In this document: positions 51,537 through 52,908 of the stretch, piece by piece
How positions within the stretch are numbered: position 1 is the first letter of the stretch
How the letters are laid out: each line of letters starts with the position of its first letter
From: Actinomycetota bacterium
GTDB lineage: Bacteria; Actinomycetota; Actinomycetes; S36-B12; GCA-2699445
Reading direction: 5' to 3'
Assembly (NCBI GenBank): GCA_029978705.1
Contig: JAPOIY010000017.1
Span: forward strand, 1 to 52,908
DNA: 52,908 bases
Notes under the pieces: generated by a model
What the model saw: the letters and a program-made list of their open reading frames with translations, nothing else
Told to the model about the DNA's origin: nothing
Database searches by the model: none
Translations under genes and position numbers: made by a program

Positions 51537-52823
51537 TCAGTTCACGGCCTGCAGCAGGACCTGGTCCCGGCGGGACCGCGCCGCGGAGTAGACGCTCAGC
51601 GTGTCCGCCGCCGTGGCTGCCCAACTGAAGCGCTCGGCGTGGCCGCGGCTTCCGGCCGCCAACGATTCCCGCAGCCGACGCTGGGACAGGATCCCCCCGA
51701 GGGCATCGGCCCACTGCTGCACGTCGTGGCCGTCGACCAGCAGCCCGCTGCGGCGGTGGGAGACGGCGGTGCGCAGGCCGCCGACTCCGGCAGCGAGCAC
51801 GGGGGTACCGGCAGCTTGGGCCTCCAGGGCAACGAGCCCGAACGACTCCGAGTACGACGGCACGGCCACCACGTCCGCTGCCGCGTAGAGGTCGGCCAGC
51901 TCCCGGGGGGGCACTGGCGGCAGGAAGGTGACCATGTCGGCAACGCCGAGGGAGACCGCCAGGGCAGCGAGTCCGTCGGGGCGGTCCAGGCCGTTGCCGG
52001 ACGGCCCACCGCAGATCACCAATTGGGTGTCCGACCGGCGTTCCGGTTCGCGGCTCACGAGATCGGCGACCGCACGCACCAACAGATCCGGCGCCTTGAG
52101 GGGCTGGATGCGGCCGACGAACAGGACGATACGGCGGTCGGGGGGGAGGCCGGTGCGCTGCCGGGCGCCAAAGCGGTCCCGCGGGGTGAAGATCTCCAGG
52201 TCGACGCCGGGATGCACGACCGCCACCCGGCCGGGATCGGCTCCGTAGTGGCGCATCAGGTCGTACCGCTCGTCGGCGGTATTGGCTATGATCGCATCGG
52301 CGGCTCCGACGAGCTGTTCCTCCCCGATGACCCGACTGAAGGGCTCCGGGGAGTCGGTGGCAGCGAGGTTGGCGTTCTTCACCTTCGCCATGGTGTGCAT
52401 CGAATGCACCAGGGGGACGTTCCAGCGCTGCGCGGCCAGCCATCCGGCCTGGCCCGACAGCCAGTAGTGGGTGTGCACGAGGTCGTACCATCCCTCCCGC
52501 CGAGCGGCGCTGACGCGCATCAGTTCGGCGGTGAACGGGCAGACCTGCGTCGGGAGGTCCTCCTTGCGCAAGCCCGCGAACGGTCCCGCGGGCAGGTTGT
52601 ACACGGTGACGCCCGGGGCCATCTCCTCGTGCTCCGGCTGGCTGGAGGAGGTGGCGCGCGTGAAAACGTCCACTGCGGCGCCCGCCTCGGCCATGAGTCG
52701 GGCCGTCTGGGCCACGTAGACGTTCATGCCGCCAGCGTCGCCGGAGCCGGGCTGGGCCAGCGGCGAGGTATGCATGCTGATCATTGCGACGCGCAGGTCG
52801 GCAGCAGGGATGCGTGACAGCAT
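51537..52823 (-). CDS. mshA: D-inositol-3-phosphate glycosyltransferase, mycothiol synthesis
   Basis: 428 residues, GT4 family. Transfers GlcNAc from UDP-GlcNAc to inositol 3-phosphate, the first step of mycothiol synthesis. SMHTSPLAQPGSGDAGGMNVYV at the N-terminus (split here), HTHYWLSGQAG, VVHPGVDLEIF, LFVGRIQPLKAPDLL, PSYSESFGLVALEAQA. ATG 52823 is preferred to TTG 52829 because AGAGG lies six bases before it. Upstream (52864-52890) is a sigma-R promoter. Mycothiol is the main low-molecular-weight thiol and protects against the oxidants RsrA senses. Confidence 0.96.
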   Translation of the reverse strand: MLSRIPAADLRVAMISMHTSPLAQPGSGDAGGMNVYVAQTARLMAEAGAAVDVFTRATSSSQPEHEEMAPGVTVYNLPAGPFAGLRKEDLPTQVCPFTAELMRVSAARREGWYDLVHTHYWLSGQAGWLAAQRWNVPLVHSMHTMAKVKNANLAATDSPEPFSRVIGEEQLVGAADAIIANTADERYDLMRHYGADPGRVAVVHPGVDLEIFTPRDRFGARQRTGLPPDRRIVLFVGRIQPLKAPDLLVRAVADLVSREPERRSDTQLVICGGPSGNGLDRPDGLAALAVSLGVADMVTFLPPVPPRELADLYAAADVVAVPSYSESFGLVALEAQAAGTPVLAAGVGGLRTAVSHRRSGLLVDGHDVQQWADALGGILSQRRLRESLAAGSRGHAERFSWAATAADTLSVYSAARSRRDQVLLQAVN

Positions 52824-52863
52824 GGCCAACCTCTTCTCGCTCGGTCAGGTGATCCACCAGGGA

Positions 52864-52890
52864 AACGCGGCAGGGCCCATCGTGATTCCC
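52864..52890 (-). promoter_or_regulatory. Sigma-R promoter of mshA
   Basis: On the minus strand GGGAAT, exactly 18 bases, GTT (with C before GTT), identical to the Streptomyces sigma-R consensus. It lies 41 bases before the mshA ATG, giving a leader of about 35 bases. Streptomyces sigma-R is known to control mshA, so this fits. Confidence 0.8.
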
Positions 52891-52908
52891 GACGGCGCCA
52901 CTCGCAAA

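Overview
The window is chromosomal DNA of a high-GC actinomycete. The evidence is a WhiB1-type Wbl protein, a SigR/RsrA redox switch, mycothiol glycosyltransferase MshA, nickel superoxide dismutase with its maturation protease, the 24-residue ribosomal protein bL37, a DtxR/IdeR regulator, and very GC-rich third codon positions. From memory, several blocks keep the gene order of Mycobacterium tuberculosis: whiB1-pdtaS and rshA-sigH; MgtE-like/DUF1003/mrp; serC, citrate synthase, DUF2530, DUF3027 and a cold-shock gene; and mshA-YbjN-gpm. I saw no rRNA, tRNA, insertion sequence, prophage or CRISPR array. The genome is compact: most same-strand neighbours overlap by 1-8 bases and most convergent pairs end within 10 bases of each other.

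Layout. 1-5.8 kb: two cyclic-di-GMP proteins (a degenerate GGDEF-EAL protein cut by the window edge and a CHASE-GGDEF cyclase) around a malic enzyme/MDR oxidoreductase/57-residue-ORF operon. 5.8-8.7 kb: sodX, then sodN-RsbW-like-SigB in one tight run, and a diacylglycerol-kinase-like lipid kinase. 8.8-13.8 kb: a small membrane protein, a double-length TetR protein, whiB1, the PdtaS sensor kinase, a lipoprotein and an ATP-grasp enzyme. 13.9-22.1 kb: an acetolactate-synthase-like enzyme, then a long minus-strand run (FlK-like thioesterase, PilT, RsrA, SigR, hydrolase, SDR, RNHCP zinc protein, SRAP, CitE-like lyase) interrupted by bL37. 22.3-30.2 kb: a secreted protein, an EamA transporter, the MgtE-like/DUF1003/Mrp block, and a sulfide:quinone-reductase-like gene behind a 24-bp perfect palindrome. 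30.2-37.3 kb: a methyltransferase/YdcF/serine-hydrolase operon divergent from a three-gene exporter (HlyD-like plus two ABC proteins) resembling NHLM bacteriocin exporters but lacking the C39 peptidase. 37.3-45.1 kb: SDR, DUF2530, a Vps62-like membrane protein, serC, citrate synthase, and pdxH co-transcribed with a ParA and ribbon-helix-helix pair. 45.2-52.9 kb: photolyase, an IdeR-like and CstR-like regulator pair, DUF3027, a lipoprotein, a cold-shock protein, LarE, GpmA, a YbjN protein and MshA.

Regulation links distant genes. Two good sigma-R promoters are visible, one before sigR (with an in-frame upstream start that has its own Shine-Dalgarno sequence) and one before mshA, so the thiol-stress sigma factor should drive both itself and mycothiol synthesis. 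A CstR-like thiol repressor near 47.4 kb is a candidate for the palindrome at 28.47 kb. A CRP-type site lies in front of whiB1. Many operon-leading genes lack a Shine-Dalgarno sequence and instead have a TANNNT -10 hexamer exactly six bases before the start codon, the mark of leaderless transcripts.

The most unusual loci are the peptidase-less exporter (32.5-37.3 kb), the ParA-RHH-pdxH operon (43.3-45.1 kb) and the sigR dual-start region (18.2-18.4 kb). All functions are inferred by reading the sequence; no database search was run.
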